From: Brevundimonas sp.
Lineage (GTDB): Bacteria; Pseudomonadota; Alphaproteobacteria; Caulobacterales; Caulobacteraceae
Assembly: GCF_013912005.1 (NCBI RefSeq)
Contig: NZ_JACESB010000001.1
Span: forward strand, 248,001-312,000
Direction of reading: 5' to 3'
Length of the DNA stretch: 64,000 nucleotides
The notes beneath the pieces were generated by a model that saw only the letters and a program-made list of their open reading frames with translations, was not told the DNA's origin and made no database searches. The position numbers were made by a program, and so were the translations under genes. Positions within the stretch are counted from its first letter, which is position 1. Each line of letters opens with the position of its first letter. This document shows, one piece after another, positions 26,591 to 40,028 of the stretch.

Positions 26591-27016
26591 TTATGCTGCG
26601 TTGCGGCGAAGATCGGCCTTGGCGAGCTCAACCGCAGCGCGGAGATCGATCTGCTCGAGCAGGCCGTTCAGCGCCGGATCGGCGTCCACCGGCCGTTCCT
26701 CGCGCAGCGTCCGCGACAGCCGCTCGAGCGCGCCGTCGCCCGTCTCGCCCGAGAGCAGCGCCAGCTTGAGCTCGTCGAGGCGATCCAGCAGGCCGCCGCC
26801 ACGGCGGACCGCCCGGCGGCGACGCTCGGTGGCGTCCTCCACGCCCTGCAGGGCCATCAGCGCCGACACGCCGGCCACCCCGGCCACCGGGGCCGCCGCG
26901 GCGGCCGCGCCGGCCGGAGCCGCCGGCGCCGCGCCGCCCAGGGAGAAGCCGCCCGCCGCCTTGCCGGCGCGGGACGGGGGGCTCGCGGAGGGGCCGGAGG
27001 GACCGGTGACCTTCAT
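26591..27016 (-). CDS. fliX: Flagellar assembly regulator FliX
   Basis: FliX is a Caulobacterales-type membrane-associated protein that couples early flagellar assembly to sigma54-dependent late gene expression by acting on the activator FlbD. The 141 residues match the family length. The start MKVTGPSG is typical and has AGGAG 9 bases upstream. A Gly/Ala/Pro-rich N-terminal half is followed by the conserved helical part (VSALMALQGVEDATERRRRAVRRG and LDRLDELKLALLSG). It is transcribed divergently from flgI, the same arrangement as in Caulobacter. A TTAACC element 52 bases upstream may be a CtrA half-site. Confidence 0.93.
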   Translation of the reverse strand: MKVTGPSGPSASPPSRAGKAAGGFSLGGAAPAAPAGAAAAAAPVAGVAGVSALMALQGVEDATERRRRAVRRGGGLLDRLDELKLALLSGETGDGALERLSRTLREERPVDADPALNGLLEQIDLRAAVELAKADLRRNAA

Positions 27017-27067
27017 GCGGGACGACTCCTGGACATGGCCGACCATCGCGTCCCCCGGTCACCGTTT

Positions 27068-27073
27068 GGTTAA
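27068..27073 (-). promoter_or_regulatory. Possible CtrA half-site upstream of fliX
   Basis: On the minus strand TTAACC(A) matches half of the CtrA box; the second half, 7 bases away, is only TTGC instead of TTAA. The position and the fact that early flagellar genes are CtrA-controlled in Caulobacter make it plausible, not more. Confidence 0.3.
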
Positions 27074-27146
27074 CGGCCCGGCAATTCTTGCCCGGAAGAC
27101 GCCGTCTGCCGGGGCCGGATGGACTGTATTCCTTGGATTTTTCGGC

Positions 27147-27163
27147 TGGCACGGCGCTGGCAT
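27147..27163 (+). promoter_or_regulatory. Sigma54 promoter of the flgI operon
   Basis: TGGCACGGCGCTGGCAT has GG at 27148-27149 and GC at 27160-27161 with exactly 10 bases between, and matches the consensus TGGCAC-N5-TTGCW at most positions. Transcription would start near 27173, 27 bases before the flgI ATG. Late flagellar structural genes in Caulobacter use this type of promoter. Confidence 0.75.
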
Positions 27164-27199
27164 CCCAGGTCCCGTCAACAGTTCCCGGACGTCCGACCG

Positions 27200-28303
27200 A
27201 TGCAGAATCTGCTCGCCTCCCTCCTCGCCGCCACCGCCGTGGCCGGTCTCGCCGGCCCGGCCGCCGCCCAGTCGCGGATCAAGGACATCGCCGCCGTCGA
27301 GGGGGTCCGCTCCAACCAGCTGGTCGGTTACGGCCTGGTGGTGGGGCTGAACGGCACCGGCGACTCGCTGCGCAACTGCCCCTTCACCCGCCAGTCCCTG
27401 GAGGGGATGACGGAGCGGCTCGGGGTGAACATCCGCGGGGCCAACGCCAACTCCAAGAACATGGCGGCCATCATGGTCACCGCCGAGCTGCCCCCGTTCG
27501 CCACCCCCGGTTCGCGCATCGACGTCTCCGTCTCCTCCATGTGCGACGCGAAGAGCCTGCTGGGCGGCACCCTGCTGGTCACCAGCCTGCAGGGCGCCGA
27601 CGGCCAGGTCTATGCGGTGGCGCAGGGCTCGATCCAGACGGGCGCCGTCTCGGCGTCCGGCGCCTCGGGCTCCTCGGTGACCCGCGGCGTGCCCACCGCC
27701 GGCCGCATCGCCTCGGGGGCGACGGTCGAGCGCGAGACCGGCTTTGAACTGGCCAATATGAACGAGGTGCGCCTGACCTTGCGCAATCCGGACTTCACCA
27801 CGGCCCAGCGGGTCGCCGGCGCGATCAACCAGGTCTATCCGGGCACGGCCCTGGCCGAGAACGGCACCGTCATCGCCCTGCGCGCGCCCGGCCAGATGGG
27901 CATGGCCGGCTTCATCAGCCAGGTCGAGAACCTGCCGGTCACCGTCGACGCCCCGGCGCGGGTCATCATCGACGAGGTCAACGGGGTCATCGTCATGGGC
28001 GACGCGGTCCGCGTCTCCACCGTCGCCATCGCCCAGGGCAACCTCACCGTCTCGGTGCAGGAGAGCCCCTACGTCAGCCAGCCCGAGCCGTTCAGCCGCG
28101 GCCAGACCGCCGTCGTTCCGGACTCCCAGGTGCAGGTCGAGGAAGAGCGCGGGGTGCAGATGCGCATGGTCGGCGGCGGCGCCTCGTTGTCCTCCCTGGT
28201 CAACGGCCTCAACGCCCTCGGCGTCAGCCCGCGCGACATGATCTCCATCCTGCAGGCCATCAAGGCCGCCGGCGCCCTGCAGGCCGACATCGAGGTGATG
28301 TGA
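27200..28303 (+). CDS. flgI: Flagellar P-ring protein FlgI
   Basis: FlgI forms the periplasmic P-ring bushing around the flagellar rod. At 367 residues it is full length. The signal peptide (MQNLLASLLAATAVAGLAGPAAA) ends before QSRIKDIAAVEGVRSNQLVGYG, the family's conserved mature N terminus. Further signatures are LVVGLNGTGDS, FATPGSRIDVSVSSM and the C-terminal GVSPRDMISILQAIKAAGALQADIEVM. The start at 27200 is the only one preceding the signal peptide directly. It begins a three-gene unit with cheL and flbY, driven by the sigma54 promoter at 27147. Confidence 0.97.
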   Translation: MQNLLASLLAATAVAGLAGPAAAQSRIKDIAAVEGVRSNQLVGYGLVVGLNGTGDSLRNCPFTRQSLEGMTERLGVNIRGANANSKNMAAIMVTAELPPFATPGSRIDVSVSSMCDAKSLLGGTLLVTSLQGADGQVYAVAQGSIQTGAVSASGASGSSVTRGVPTAGRIASGATVERETGFELANMNEVRLTLRNPDFTTAQRVAGAINQVYPGTALAENGTVIALRAPGQMGMAGFISQVENLPVTVDAPARVIIDEVNGVIVMGDAVRVSTVAIAQGNLTVSVQESPYVSQPEPFSRGQTAVVPDSQVQVEEERGVQMRMVGGGASLSSLVNGLNALGVSPRDMISILQAIKAAGALQADIEVM

Positions 28304-28584
28304 GCATGATCGACGCCCTCTCCTCCCCGACCCCGACCGTCGCGCCGACCGCGCGCATGCGGGAGACCGCGGAGTCCTTCGAGGCCTCCTTCCTCGCCCA
28401 GATGCTGAAGCCGATGTTCGAGGGCCTGCGCACCGACGGCATGTTCGGCGGCGGCCAGGGCGAGGAGACCTGGCGCAGCTTCATGATCGAAGCCATGGCG
28501 AAACAGACGGTGAAAGCCGGCGGCGTCGGCCTCGCCGACCAGGTCGTCGCCCAGATGCTGAAGATGCAGGAGCAAGGCCAGTGA
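28300..28584 (+). CDS. cheL: Rod-binding protein CheL/FlgJ N-terminal type
   Basis: A 94-residue rod-binding protein corresponding to the N-terminal domain of FlgJ without the muramidase domain, known in Caulobacter as CheL. It is thought to help rod assembly in the periplasm, with peptidoglycan cutting done by a separate enzyme. The conserved core is FEASFLAQMLKPMFEGL followed by MFGGGQGEETWRSFMIEAMA and GVGLADQVVAQM. The start is GTG at 28300, overlapping the flgI stop by 4 bases; ATG at 28306 is possible. The next gene flbY overlaps its stop in the same way. Confidence 0.9.
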   Translation: MSMIDALSSPTPTVAPTARMRETAESFEASFLAQMLKPMFEGLRTDGMFGGGQGEETWRSFMIEAMAKQTVKAGGVGLADQVVAQMLKMQEQGQ

Positions 28585-29024
28585 CCGATTCCGCCACCCT
28601 CAACGCCACCGCCCGGCTGCGTCAGCTGGTGGACCTCACCCGCCGCCTGACCGCCTCCCTCGTCGAGGAGGCCGAGGCCTTCGAGGCCCGGCGCCCGCAG
28701 GACGCCGCGGCGATCGTCGCCGGCACCGCGGAGCTGGCCAACGCCTACCGCCGGGAGTCGGCCCAGCTGAAGGCCAACCCCGCGGCGATCGCGGCCGCCC
28801 CGGCCGCCGAGCGCACGGCCCTGATCCGCGCCACCGAGGCGTTCGAGGCGGTGCTCACCCGCCACGCCCGGGCGGTCGAGGCGGCGCGCACGATCTCCGA
28901 GGGCCTGGTGCGGACCATAGCCGCCGAGGTCGCCGGCCAGAGAGGCGCGCCATCGGCCTACGGGGCCAGCGGTCGCGCGACCCCGGGCGACGGCCGGGCT
29001 GTGGCATACAACCGCACCACCTGA
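28581..29024 (+). CDS. flbY: Flagellar protein FlbY (FlgN-like)
   Basis: A helical protein of 147 residues at the position of Caulobacter flbY, the third gene of the flgI operon. The sequence is Ala/Arg/Glu-rich with two long amphipathic helices (LRQLVDLTRRLTASLVEEAEAFEA and ALIRATEAFEAVLTRHARAVEAAR), resembling FlgN-type export chaperones for hook-associated proteins. The C-terminal 30 residues are probably disordered. It starts with GTG within the cheL stop (GTGA), so the three genes are translationally coupled. The name rests on operon position and general likeness. Confidence 0.78.
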   Translation: MTDSATLNATARLRQLVDLTRRLTASLVEEAEAFEARRPQDAAAIVAGTAELANAYRRESAQLKANPAAIAAAPAAERTALIRATEAFEAVLTRHARAVEAARTISEGLVRTIAAEVAGQRGAPSAYGASGRATPGDGRAVAYNRTT

Positions 29025-29084
29025 ACCCGGCGTTAAGCCTGTCCGGTAGGAAAGCCGTTCAGCATCCTGTCGCAGGATGGGCCG

Positions 29085-30640
29085 ATGAAGAGTCCGTCCC
29101 GTCTGCTCGCGCTGGCCTTCGCCTCCGCCGATCTGGTGTTCGAAGTCGATCCCCGGGGAACCGTGGTGGTCGCGATGGGAGCCGGCCCGACGCCGGGAGT
29201 CGACCCGGGCGCCCTGTGGGAGGGCCGCCCCCTCTCCGCCTTCCTGTGCAAGGCGAGCCGTCGCGAGGCCGCGCGCGCGCTCGCCGACGTGACCCCGGGC
29301 GTCCGCTCCGGTCCGCACGACATCCTCGTCGAGGGCGGCGGCGGCCTGGTGCGTCGCGGCCGCCTGCGCCTGTTCCAGCTGCCTGAACTGGCCCCGGCCG
29401 TGTCCTGCGCCATCTCCTGGGAAGGCGCCGCCTTCCCCCTGGCCATTCCGACGGCTCCGCCCCTCCTCGACGCGCCCGCCCTGCTCGACCGGACACGGGC
29501 CCTCCTCACCGCCGAGGCCGCCCCGGGCGTGGCCTTCGTCGAGGTCGCGGGTCTGGAAGGCGACGATGAAGCGCATCGCCGGGCGGCGGACCGGGTAAAG
29601 GCCGCGCTGCAGGCGGCCTCCATCGACGGAGCCAGCGCCGCCCGGTTGACGGCCGAACGTTTCGCGGTGGTGCAGGCGCCGGATGCCCCCCCCGATCTCG
29701 CCGGAGACATCGTGGACGCCGGCGCGGCTGAAGGCGTCGAGCTGGCGCCGGAGGTGGCCGGCCCTGCCGCCCTCGGCGGCGCCAATGCGGAGGCGGCGCT
29801 GCGCGCCCTGCGCTTCACCCTCGAGGAGTGCCTTCGCTCCGGCCCCACCACGGCCGCCGCCGGCTTCGGCGCCCGGCTCCGCGAGACGGTGCGCGAGGCC
29901 GAACGGTTTCGCGTCATCGTGCGCGAGCGCGACTTCACGGTCCTTTTCCAGCCGGTCGTCGACCTGTCCACCGGCGTCACCCATCACTATGAGGCCCTGT
30001 CGCGGTTCGGCCCCGCGGGCCCCTCCGCCATCATCCAGATGGCCGAGGAACTGCATCTCATCGAGGGCTTCGACCTCGCCGTCGCCGAGAAGGCCCTGCA
30101 GCAGATGCGCCGGCCCGGCAGCGGGCTGATCAAGATCGCCGTCAACGTCTCCGGCCGTTCGCTGGCGACGGACGCCTATGTGACCGGGCTGCTGCGCATG
30201 ACCGCGGCGGCGCCCGAGAGCCGCAAGCGACTGCTGGTCGAGGTCACCGAAACCGCCGCCCTGAAGGATCTGGAGACGGCGAACCGGCGGCTGAAGGCGC
30301 TGCGCGATGCGGGGGTGCGGATCTGTCTCGATGACTTCGGGGTTGGGGCCGCCACCTTCGACTACCTCGGCCGGCTCACCCTCGACGCGGTCAAGATCGA
30401 CGGCTCGTTCGTGCGGGACGTCGTGGGCAGCGACAGGGCGCGCATCCTCGTCAGCCGTCTGGCCGGGCTCTGCGGGGACCTGGGGCTGGAGAGCATCGCC
30501 GAGATGGTCGAGACCGAGGACCAGGCGCGGGTGGTGCGGGAGCTCGGCGTCACCCATGGCCAGGGCTGGCTGTTCGGCCGCCCCGAGGCGGAGCCGCGCC
30601 CCGCGCCGGCGCCTGCGGCCCGGCTGACCGGGCGCGGCGA

Positions 30641-30662
<22 letters not shown>
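29085..30662 (+). CDS. EAL-domain cyclic-di-GMP phosphodiesterase
   Basis: A cytoplasmic protein of 525 residues whose C-terminal part (about 285-510) is an EAL domain that hydrolyses cyclic di-GMP. The catalytic set looks complete: EALSR near residue 301, NVSGRS, LLVEVTE, DDFG near 415, VKIDGSF and ESIAEMVE. The N-terminal 110 residues resemble a PAS sensor fold; residues 130-270 may be a worn GGDEF-like domain, with no GGDEF motif seen. It follows the flgI-cheL-flbY unit by 60 bases on the same strand, so it may be co-expressed and tie cyclic di-GMP to motility (inference). Its last 22 bases overlap the end of the convergent ABC-F gene. Confidence 0.87.
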
Positions 30663-32275
<1,613 letters not shown>

Positions 32276-32499
32276 AGGCGAGCACGAGCAGCGGAGCGGA
32301 AAGGGCGACAGCGATTTCCAGCGTGCTGATCATGGTCCTCGGGCCTTCGGGCCGTTCACTCGTACGGGATGAAGATGCGGGCCGCTCCGTCCCGGCGCAA
32401 GCTTTTTCGCCGCTCGCGGACGATCACGAGACCGTGCCAGAGGGTCGCACCGGCCCGCCGCGACTGGCTCGCCCGGCGGCTGTGGCCTAGATCGGCGGC

Positions 32500-32988
32500 A
32501 TGCAACCGCCCGCCGCCTCCGAAGCCATGGTCAGCCGGCGCGAGGCGCTGACCGAGGAAATCCGCGCCGAAACCGGCATCGACGAGCCGATGATCGCCAG
32601 CCTCGTCGACGCCTTCTACGCCCGGGTGCGCGCCGACCCGCTGCTCGGCCCCGTGTTCGACGCCCGCATCACCGACTGGGAGCCGCACCTGCAGCAGATG
32701 CGGCTGTTCTGGTCCTCGGTGGCGCTGATGAGCGGAGTCTACCACGGCCGGCCGATGCCGAAGCACCTGCCGCTGCCGGTCGACGCCGTTCACTTCGACC
32801 GCTGGCTCGAGCTGTTCGAAGGGACGGCGCGCGAGGTCTGCCCGCCCGCCGCCGCCGACCACTTCATCGAACGCGCCCGCCGCATCGCCCAGAGCCTCGA
32901 ACTCGGGATCGCCGGCGCCCAAGGCGTGCTGCTGCGCCGGGGCGAGCGCTACGTCCGCACGCCGGAGCCGTGGTCGCCGCCCCGGTGA
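32500..32988 (+). CDS. Group III truncated hemoglobin
   Basis: A small heme protein of the 2-on-2 globin group III, probably binding oxygen or nitric oxide in the cytoplasm. The 162 residues show the group III pattern: [26 protein letters not shown] in helix B to the CD region, [24 protein letters not shown], and [11 protein letters not shown] with the proximal heme histidine. These proteins are sometimes wrongly labelled as TatC-like. The start ATG at 32500 is the first; a second in-frame ATG at codon 10 is possible. It is divergent from the ABC-F gene and 146 bases upstream of uvrA. Confidence 0.9.
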   Translation: MQPPAASEAMVSRREALTEEIRAETGIDEPMIASLVDAFYARVRADPLLGPVFDARITDWEPHLQQMRLFWSSVALMSGVYHGRPMPKHLPLPVDAVHFDRWLELFEGTAREVCPPAAADHFIERARRIAQSLELGIAGAQGVLLRRGERYVRTPEPWSPPR

Positions 32989-33039
32989 CCCGGTCCTGCT
33001 GCCATCTCCTGTCAGCAGCCGTACGCCGCCAGCCACAAT

Positions 33040-33054
33040 GTTCCCGCATTGTTC
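33040..33054 (+). promoter_or_regulatory. LexA (SOS) box of uvrA
   Basis: GTTCCCGCATTGTTC matches the alphaproteobacterial LexA operator GTTC-N7-GTTC exactly, 80 bases upstream of the uvrA start. A TATAGC hexamer at 33082-33087 is a possible -10 box. Confidence 0.8.
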
Positions 33055-33134
33055 TTGCTGAATCCGACGAATTGCTCCCCATATAGCAGCGTCGCGCCGG
33101 AGCCTGCTCCGGCTCCCCCGCGTTCCCGGATTCC

Positions 33135-36041
<2,907 letters not shown>

Positions 36042-36063
36042 GGCGCGGGCGGACGCCGGCGGA

Positions 36064-36975
36064 TCAGGCCGTCGGCGTCGACTTCAGCCCGAGGTAGGCC
36101 GCCGCGAACGGCGCGTAGAGCACGCCGACCGTGAGGGCCGAAACGATGGCGTCCACCACGGCGCTGGCGATCACCCACGGATTGCTGACGTCAAGGGCGG
36201 CGCGAATGATCTCCGGATCGCTGTGCGCGCCGAAGTTCCAGCTCTCCAGTCCCGACATCATGGCCAGGGGCATGGTCACGATCGACGCCAGCAGGCCGAT
36301 GATCAGGGTCATCACCAGGGCGATGATCGCCATGCCGAACAGGGGCCAGAAGCGCCCCCGCGTCATCGCGAAGGAGTCGAAGAAGGCCATGCGTTTCTCG
36401 GCCACGGTGATCGGGACCGCCAGACTGAGGCGCACCGCCAGCCAGACGATCAGGGCGAGGCCGGCCAGACCCGCGAGCAGCCCGACCAGCCATCCCCAGT
36501 TCGCGCCCGACGCAGCGCTGACGCCGGCGATCAGCCCGATGAGAACCATGACGACGAAGCAGAGCAGGCCCATCAGGATCGACAGCACCAGACTGACCAC
36601 CAGCACCCGCCATTCGTCCATCCCGAGTCGCAGGTAGCCGAACGATCGGGCGCCCGGCTCAAGCACGCCGCGGGCCACCGCCGCATAGAGCATGGCGCTG
36701 ACCAGCAATCCCAGCGGCGCCAGCCACACCACCCGCAGCAGGACGGCGCCGAAGGTCTGGAAGAGCTGGCCCACCTCTTCGGGGGTCGGGGAGCCCGCCT
36801 CCATCGCCTCGGCCATCTCGCTCCAGGCGATCAGGGGATCGATGGCGGTGGACATGGCGAACAGGGCGGTCAGGCTCAGCACGGCGTAGAGCAACGCCCA
36901 CGCCACCAGGGCGATGGGGTTGCGGCGCACGAGGCGAAATCCCTCGAAGGCAGCGTCGGTCGCCGAAAAGGCCAT
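36064..36975 (-). CDS. Hypothetical membrane protein, paralogue 1
   Basis: An integral membrane protein of about 303 residues with six or so hydrophobic segments. I do not recognise a named family. It opens with a soluble helix (FSATDAAFEGFRLVRRNPIAL) and then a first membrane span. It contains the pattern FGYLRLGMDEWRVLVVSLV, and later AEKRMAFFDSFAMTRGRFWPLFGM. Both patterns recur in the gene just upstream at 37017 (FFSLRIGMDELRVAVVGL; RDFAFERGWRLARGQGWPLLGL), so the two are tandem paralogues. The start is taken as the second of two adjacent ATGs, which has the better distance to AGGAGG. The role is unknown. Confidence 0.78.
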   Translation of the reverse strand: MAFSATDAAFEGFRLVRRNPIALVAWALLYAVLSLTALFAMSTAIDPLIAWSEMAEAMEAGSPTPEEVGQLFQTFGAVLLRVVWLAPLGLLVSAMLYAAVARGVLEPGARSFGYLRLGMDEWRVLVVSLVLSILMGLLCFVVMVLIGLIAGVSAASGANWGWLVGLLAGLAGLALIVWLAVRLSLAVPITVAEKRMAFFDSFAMTRGRFWPLFGMAIIALVMTLIIGLLASIVTMPLAMMSGLESWNFGAHSDPEIIRAALDVSNPWVIASAVVDAIVSALTVGVLYAPFAAAYLGLKSTPTA

Positions 36976-37016
36976 CATCCCCTCCTGAGCTGGCGTCCCA
37001 TCCTAACCCGGTCCGG

Positions 37017-37964
37017 TCAGGCGGGTGAACCCGATTCGGCCTCTGCGGGAGCCGCCGAGGCCGCCTGCGCGGCCGTCAGCTGCCGGCAGGCCGAGGCGAA
37101 CGGCGCCACAGACAGCGTCAGGAAGGCCCCGTAGAGCCAGGTCGCGACGAGGCCCACGAGCGTCAGCCACGGCCAGTTGACCGCCAGCCACGCGTGGATG
37201 TGCGGGAACGGATTGTCTCCGGCAGGGGGCCAGTCGCCGGCGTGCGCCCCGATCGCCGCGACGAGCCCGGCCGCGGCGATGAGGATCAGCACCACCTCCA
37301 ACGCCAGCACGATCAGGATGATCACCAGCATCAGTCCCAGCAGCGGCCAGCCCTGGCCGCGGGCCAGCCGCCAGCCGCGCTCGAAGGCGAAGTCCCGGTC
37401 CAGCACGCTGGCCGGCGCGATCAGGCTGAGCCGCGCGAGCGCCCACAGAAGGGCGACGAAGGCGGCGACGCCCAGCACCAGGCCGGCGCCGATCGCCACG
37501 CCCTTGCCGACGCCCCACAGGCTGGCCACCAGCGCAGCGCCGAGCAGCAGCACCGCAATCGTCACGACGTACAGGCCCACGCCTATGGCAAGGCCGACGA
37601 CCGCCACCCGCAGCTCGTCCATGCCGATGCGCAGCGAGAAGAAGCTGCGCTCCGACGGTCGCAGGATGGCGCGCATGACGGCGGCGTAGGCCAGGGCCAT
37701 GCCGAGCAGCTGCCCCACATTGCCCAGCATGGAAGCCAGCTGGAACTGGACCATGTGCGTCATCATCAGCCGGTCAAAAGCCGGGTCGTCCGCCGACGGA
37801 TCCACCGGCATGTGCGCGATCAGGTCGCCCATGGCGGGCAGGATCAGCGCGAGCGCGGCAAAGCCGGGCCCGGCCACGATCAGCCCCCAGACCAACACCG
37901 CCGCCGGCCGCCGGCGCATCAGCCCGAAGGCCTCGCCGAGCGCCGCGCCCATGGAAAACCGCAT
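37017..37964 (-). CDS. Hypothetical membrane protein, paralogue 2
   Basis: A 315-residue integral membrane protein, tandem paralogue of the next gene downstream. The N terminus MRFSMGAALGEAFGLMRRRPAAVL matches the paralogue's opening helix, followed by a first span (WGLIVAGPGFAALALIL). A conserved arginine-flanked motif RIGMDELR and a later WRLARGQGWPLLGLMLVI segment align between the two copies. About six spans are visible. No transport or catalytic motif is seen. The genes are 41 bases apart on the same strand and may form a hetero-oligomer (inference). It is divergent from trmFO. Confidence 0.78.
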   Translation of the reverse strand: MRFSMGAALGEAFGLMRRRPAAVLVWGLIVAGPGFAALALILPAMGDLIAHMPVDPSADDPAFDRLMMTHMVQFQLASMLGNVGQLLGMALAYAAVMRAILRPSERSFFSLRIGMDELRVAVVGLAIGVGLYVVTIAVLLLGAALVASLWGVGKGVAIGAGLVLGVAAFVALLWALARLSLIAPASVLDRDFAFERGWRLARGQGWPLLGLMLVIILIVLALEVVLILIAAAGLVAAIGAHAGDWPPAGDNPFPHIHAWLAVNWPWLTLVGLVATWLYGAFLTLSVAPFASACRQLTAAQAASAAPAEAESGSPA

Positions 37965-38029
37965 CCTCGCCCCTCCTCGTCCCCACGGCCAAGCTAGCCC
38001 GGATCGACCTCCGTCGCTAGAAGCCGCGG

Positions 38030-39418
38030 ATGAACCCGACTCCCTCCCCCGTCCACGTCATCGGCGGCGGCCTCGCCGGCTCCGAGGCCGCCTGGCAGAT
38101 CGCCTCGGCCGGCGTGCCCGTCGTCCTGCACGAGATGCGCGGCGTGCCCGGCGTGAAGACCGACGCCCACCACACCGACGGCCTGGCCGAGCTGGTCTGC
38201 TCCAACTCCTTCCGGTCGGACGACTGGGAGTACAACGCCGTCGGCCTGCTGCACGCCGAGATGCGGGCCCTGGACTCGATCATCATGGCCTGCGGCGACG
38301 CCCACCAGGTCCCCGCCGGCGGCGCCCTGGCGGTCGATCGGGAGGGCTTCTCGCAGGCGGTCACCGCGAAGCTGACCGCTCACCCGCTGGTCACCGTCGT
38401 GCGCGAGGAGGTCGCCGGCCTGCCGCCGGAAGAGTGGGACAACGTCATCGTCGCCACCGGCCCGCTGACCTCCCCCGCGCTGGCCGAGGCCATCCTCAAG
38501 ACCACGGGCGAGGAGAGCCTCAGCTTCTTCGACGCCATCGCCCCCATCGTCCACGCCGACTCGATCGACTTCGACATCGCCTGGCGCCAGTCGCGCTACG
38601 ACAAGGCCGGCCCGGGCGGCGACGCCGCCGCCTACGTCAACTGCCCGATGACGAAGGACCAGTACGACGCCTTCATCGACGCCCTGCTGGCCGGGCCGAA
38701 GGCCGAGTTCAAGGAGTGGGAGGACGTCCCCTATTTCGACGGCTGCCTGCCCATCGAGGTGATGGCCGAGCGGGGCCGCGAGACCCTGCGCCACGGCCCG
38801 ATGAAGCCGGTCGGCCTGACCAACCCGCGCGACCCGACCGTCAAGCCGCACGCCATCGTGCAGCTGCGCCAGGACAACGCGCTGGGCACCCTGTTCAACA
38901 TGGTCGGCTTCCAGACCAAGCTGAAGTACGGCGCCCAGACCGAGGTCTTCCGCATGATCCCGGGCCTGCAGAACGCCCAGTTCGCGCGCCTCGGCGGCCT
39001 GCACCGCAACACCTTCCTCAACTCGCCGAAGCTGCTCGACCGCCAGCTGCGCCTGAAGGCCCTGCCCCGCCTGCGCTTCGCCGGCCAGGTGACGGGCGTC
39101 GAGGGCTATGTCGAGTCCGCCGCCATGGGCCTGCTCACCGGCCGCCTCGCCGCCGCCCAGGCGCTGGGCCGCGACCTCGCCCCGCCGCCGGCGGAGACCG
39201 CCATCGGCGCCCTCGTCGAGCACATCACCGGCGGCCACCTCGAGGGCTCGAAGTTCCAGCCGATGAACATCAACTACGGCCTTCTCCCCCCGCTCGAGGC
39301 CCCGCGAGTCGACGAGGAGGGCCGCCGCATCCCGCCGAAGGACCGCGGCCGGGCGAAGAAGCGGCTGATGAGCGTGCGGGCGCTGGAGGCGCTGAAGGCC
39401 TGGCGCGACGCCGCCTGA
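38030..39418 (+). CDS. trmFO: tRNA m5U54 methyltransferase TrmFO
   Basis: Folate- and FAD-dependent enzyme that methylates uridine 54 in the tRNA T-loop, using methylenetetrahydrofolate. The 462 residues are of normal length. The dinucleotide-binding motif [12 protein letters not shown] is at residues 11-22, and the conserved [17 protein letters not shown] block at about 49-65 contains the catalytic-site cysteine region. Further typical segments are [11 protein letters not shown] and [13 protein letters not shown]. Its stop codon directly abuts the stop codon of the convergent cytochrome b561 gene, the two forming TGATCA at 39416-39421. Confidence 0.95.
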   Translation: MNPTPSPVHVIGGGLAGSEAAWQIASAGVPVVLHEMRGVPGVKTDAHHTDGLAELVCSNSFRSDDWEYNAVGLLHAEMRALDSIIMACGDAHQVPAGGALAVDREGFSQAVTAKLTAHPLVTVVREEVAGLPPEEWDNVIVATGPLTSPALAEAILKTTGEESLSFFDAIAPIVHADSIDFDIAWRQSRYDKAGPGGDAAAYVNCPMTKDQYDAFIDALLAGPKAEFKEWEDVPYFDGCLPIEVMAERGRETLRHGPMKPVGLTNPRDPTVKPHAIVQLRQDNALGTLFNMVGFQTKLKYGAQTEVFRMIPGLQNAQFARLGGLHRNTFLNSPKLLDRQLRLKALPRLRFAGQVTGVEGYVESAAMGLLTGRLAAAQALGRDLAPPPAETAIGALVEHITGGHLEGSKFQPMNINYGLLPPLEAPRVDEEGRRIPPKDRGRAKKRLMSVRALEALKAWRDAA

Positions 39419-39955
39419 TCACCAGACGGTCATCCGACGCAGCGTCCCGTCGCGCATGATGTAGTGGTGCGCCAGGGCCGCGGCGGCGTGCAGTCCCACG
39501 AGCCAGTAGCCGATCGTCGCCAATGTCTCGTGGATGGCCTCGGCGCGGTGGGCCAGTCCCTCGTTCGGCGGGACGAGCGGCGGCAGAGGCAGGCCGAACA
39601 GGCGCACCGGATCGCCCTCGGCGCTGAGGATGACCCAGCCCAGCACGGGCATGGCGATCATGAAGGCGTACAACGCCAGATGCATCAGCGCCCCGGCGCG
39701 GTCGCTGCGGCCGCCGCGCCGACGGACGGGACCGAACCGGCGGGCCGCCGCCCGGATCCAGACGAGGCCGAAGACGGTCAGGCCGAGACTGAAGTGCCAC
39801 GCCTTCAGCGCCTCGCGCATGTCGCTGCCGCGCGGATAACCCTCGCGCAGCAGGATCGTCGCGTATACGGCCACGAGCAGCAGCAGCATCAGCCAGTGCA
39901 GGGCGATCGACAGCCGGCTGTAGGCCGCCGGCGCGCCGGGACGGAAGTGGGTCAT
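39419..39955 (-). CDS. Cytochrome b561 (CybB-type)
   Basis: A four-helix membrane diheme cytochrome of the bacterial b561 type, thought to oxidise ubiquinol or pass electrons to oxygen or superoxide. The 178 residues hold four hydrophobic helices, each with candidate heme-ligand histidines: IALHWLMLL, AWHFSLGL, LMHLALYAF and AALAHHYIMRDG. The motif GWVILSAEGDPVRLFGLPLPPL is typical. The start ATG at 39955 precedes a typical YSRLSIALHW N terminus. It has no visible operon partner. Confidence 0.9.
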   Translation of the reverse strand: MTHFRPGAPAAYSRLSIALHWLMLLLLVAVYATILLREGYPRGSDMREALKAWHFSLGLTVFGLVWIRAAARRFGPVRRRGGRSDRAGALMHLALYAFMIAMPVLGWVILSAEGDPVRLFGLPLPPLVPPNEGLAHRAEAIHETLATIGYWLVGLHAAAALAHHYIMRDGTLRRMTVW

Positions 39956-40028
39956 GGACGGGCTCCGTCAGGGAACCCCGCCAGCCTGCTCCGCCGCGGC
40001 CGGCGGAGCTTTGCGCGCGCGCAATCCC

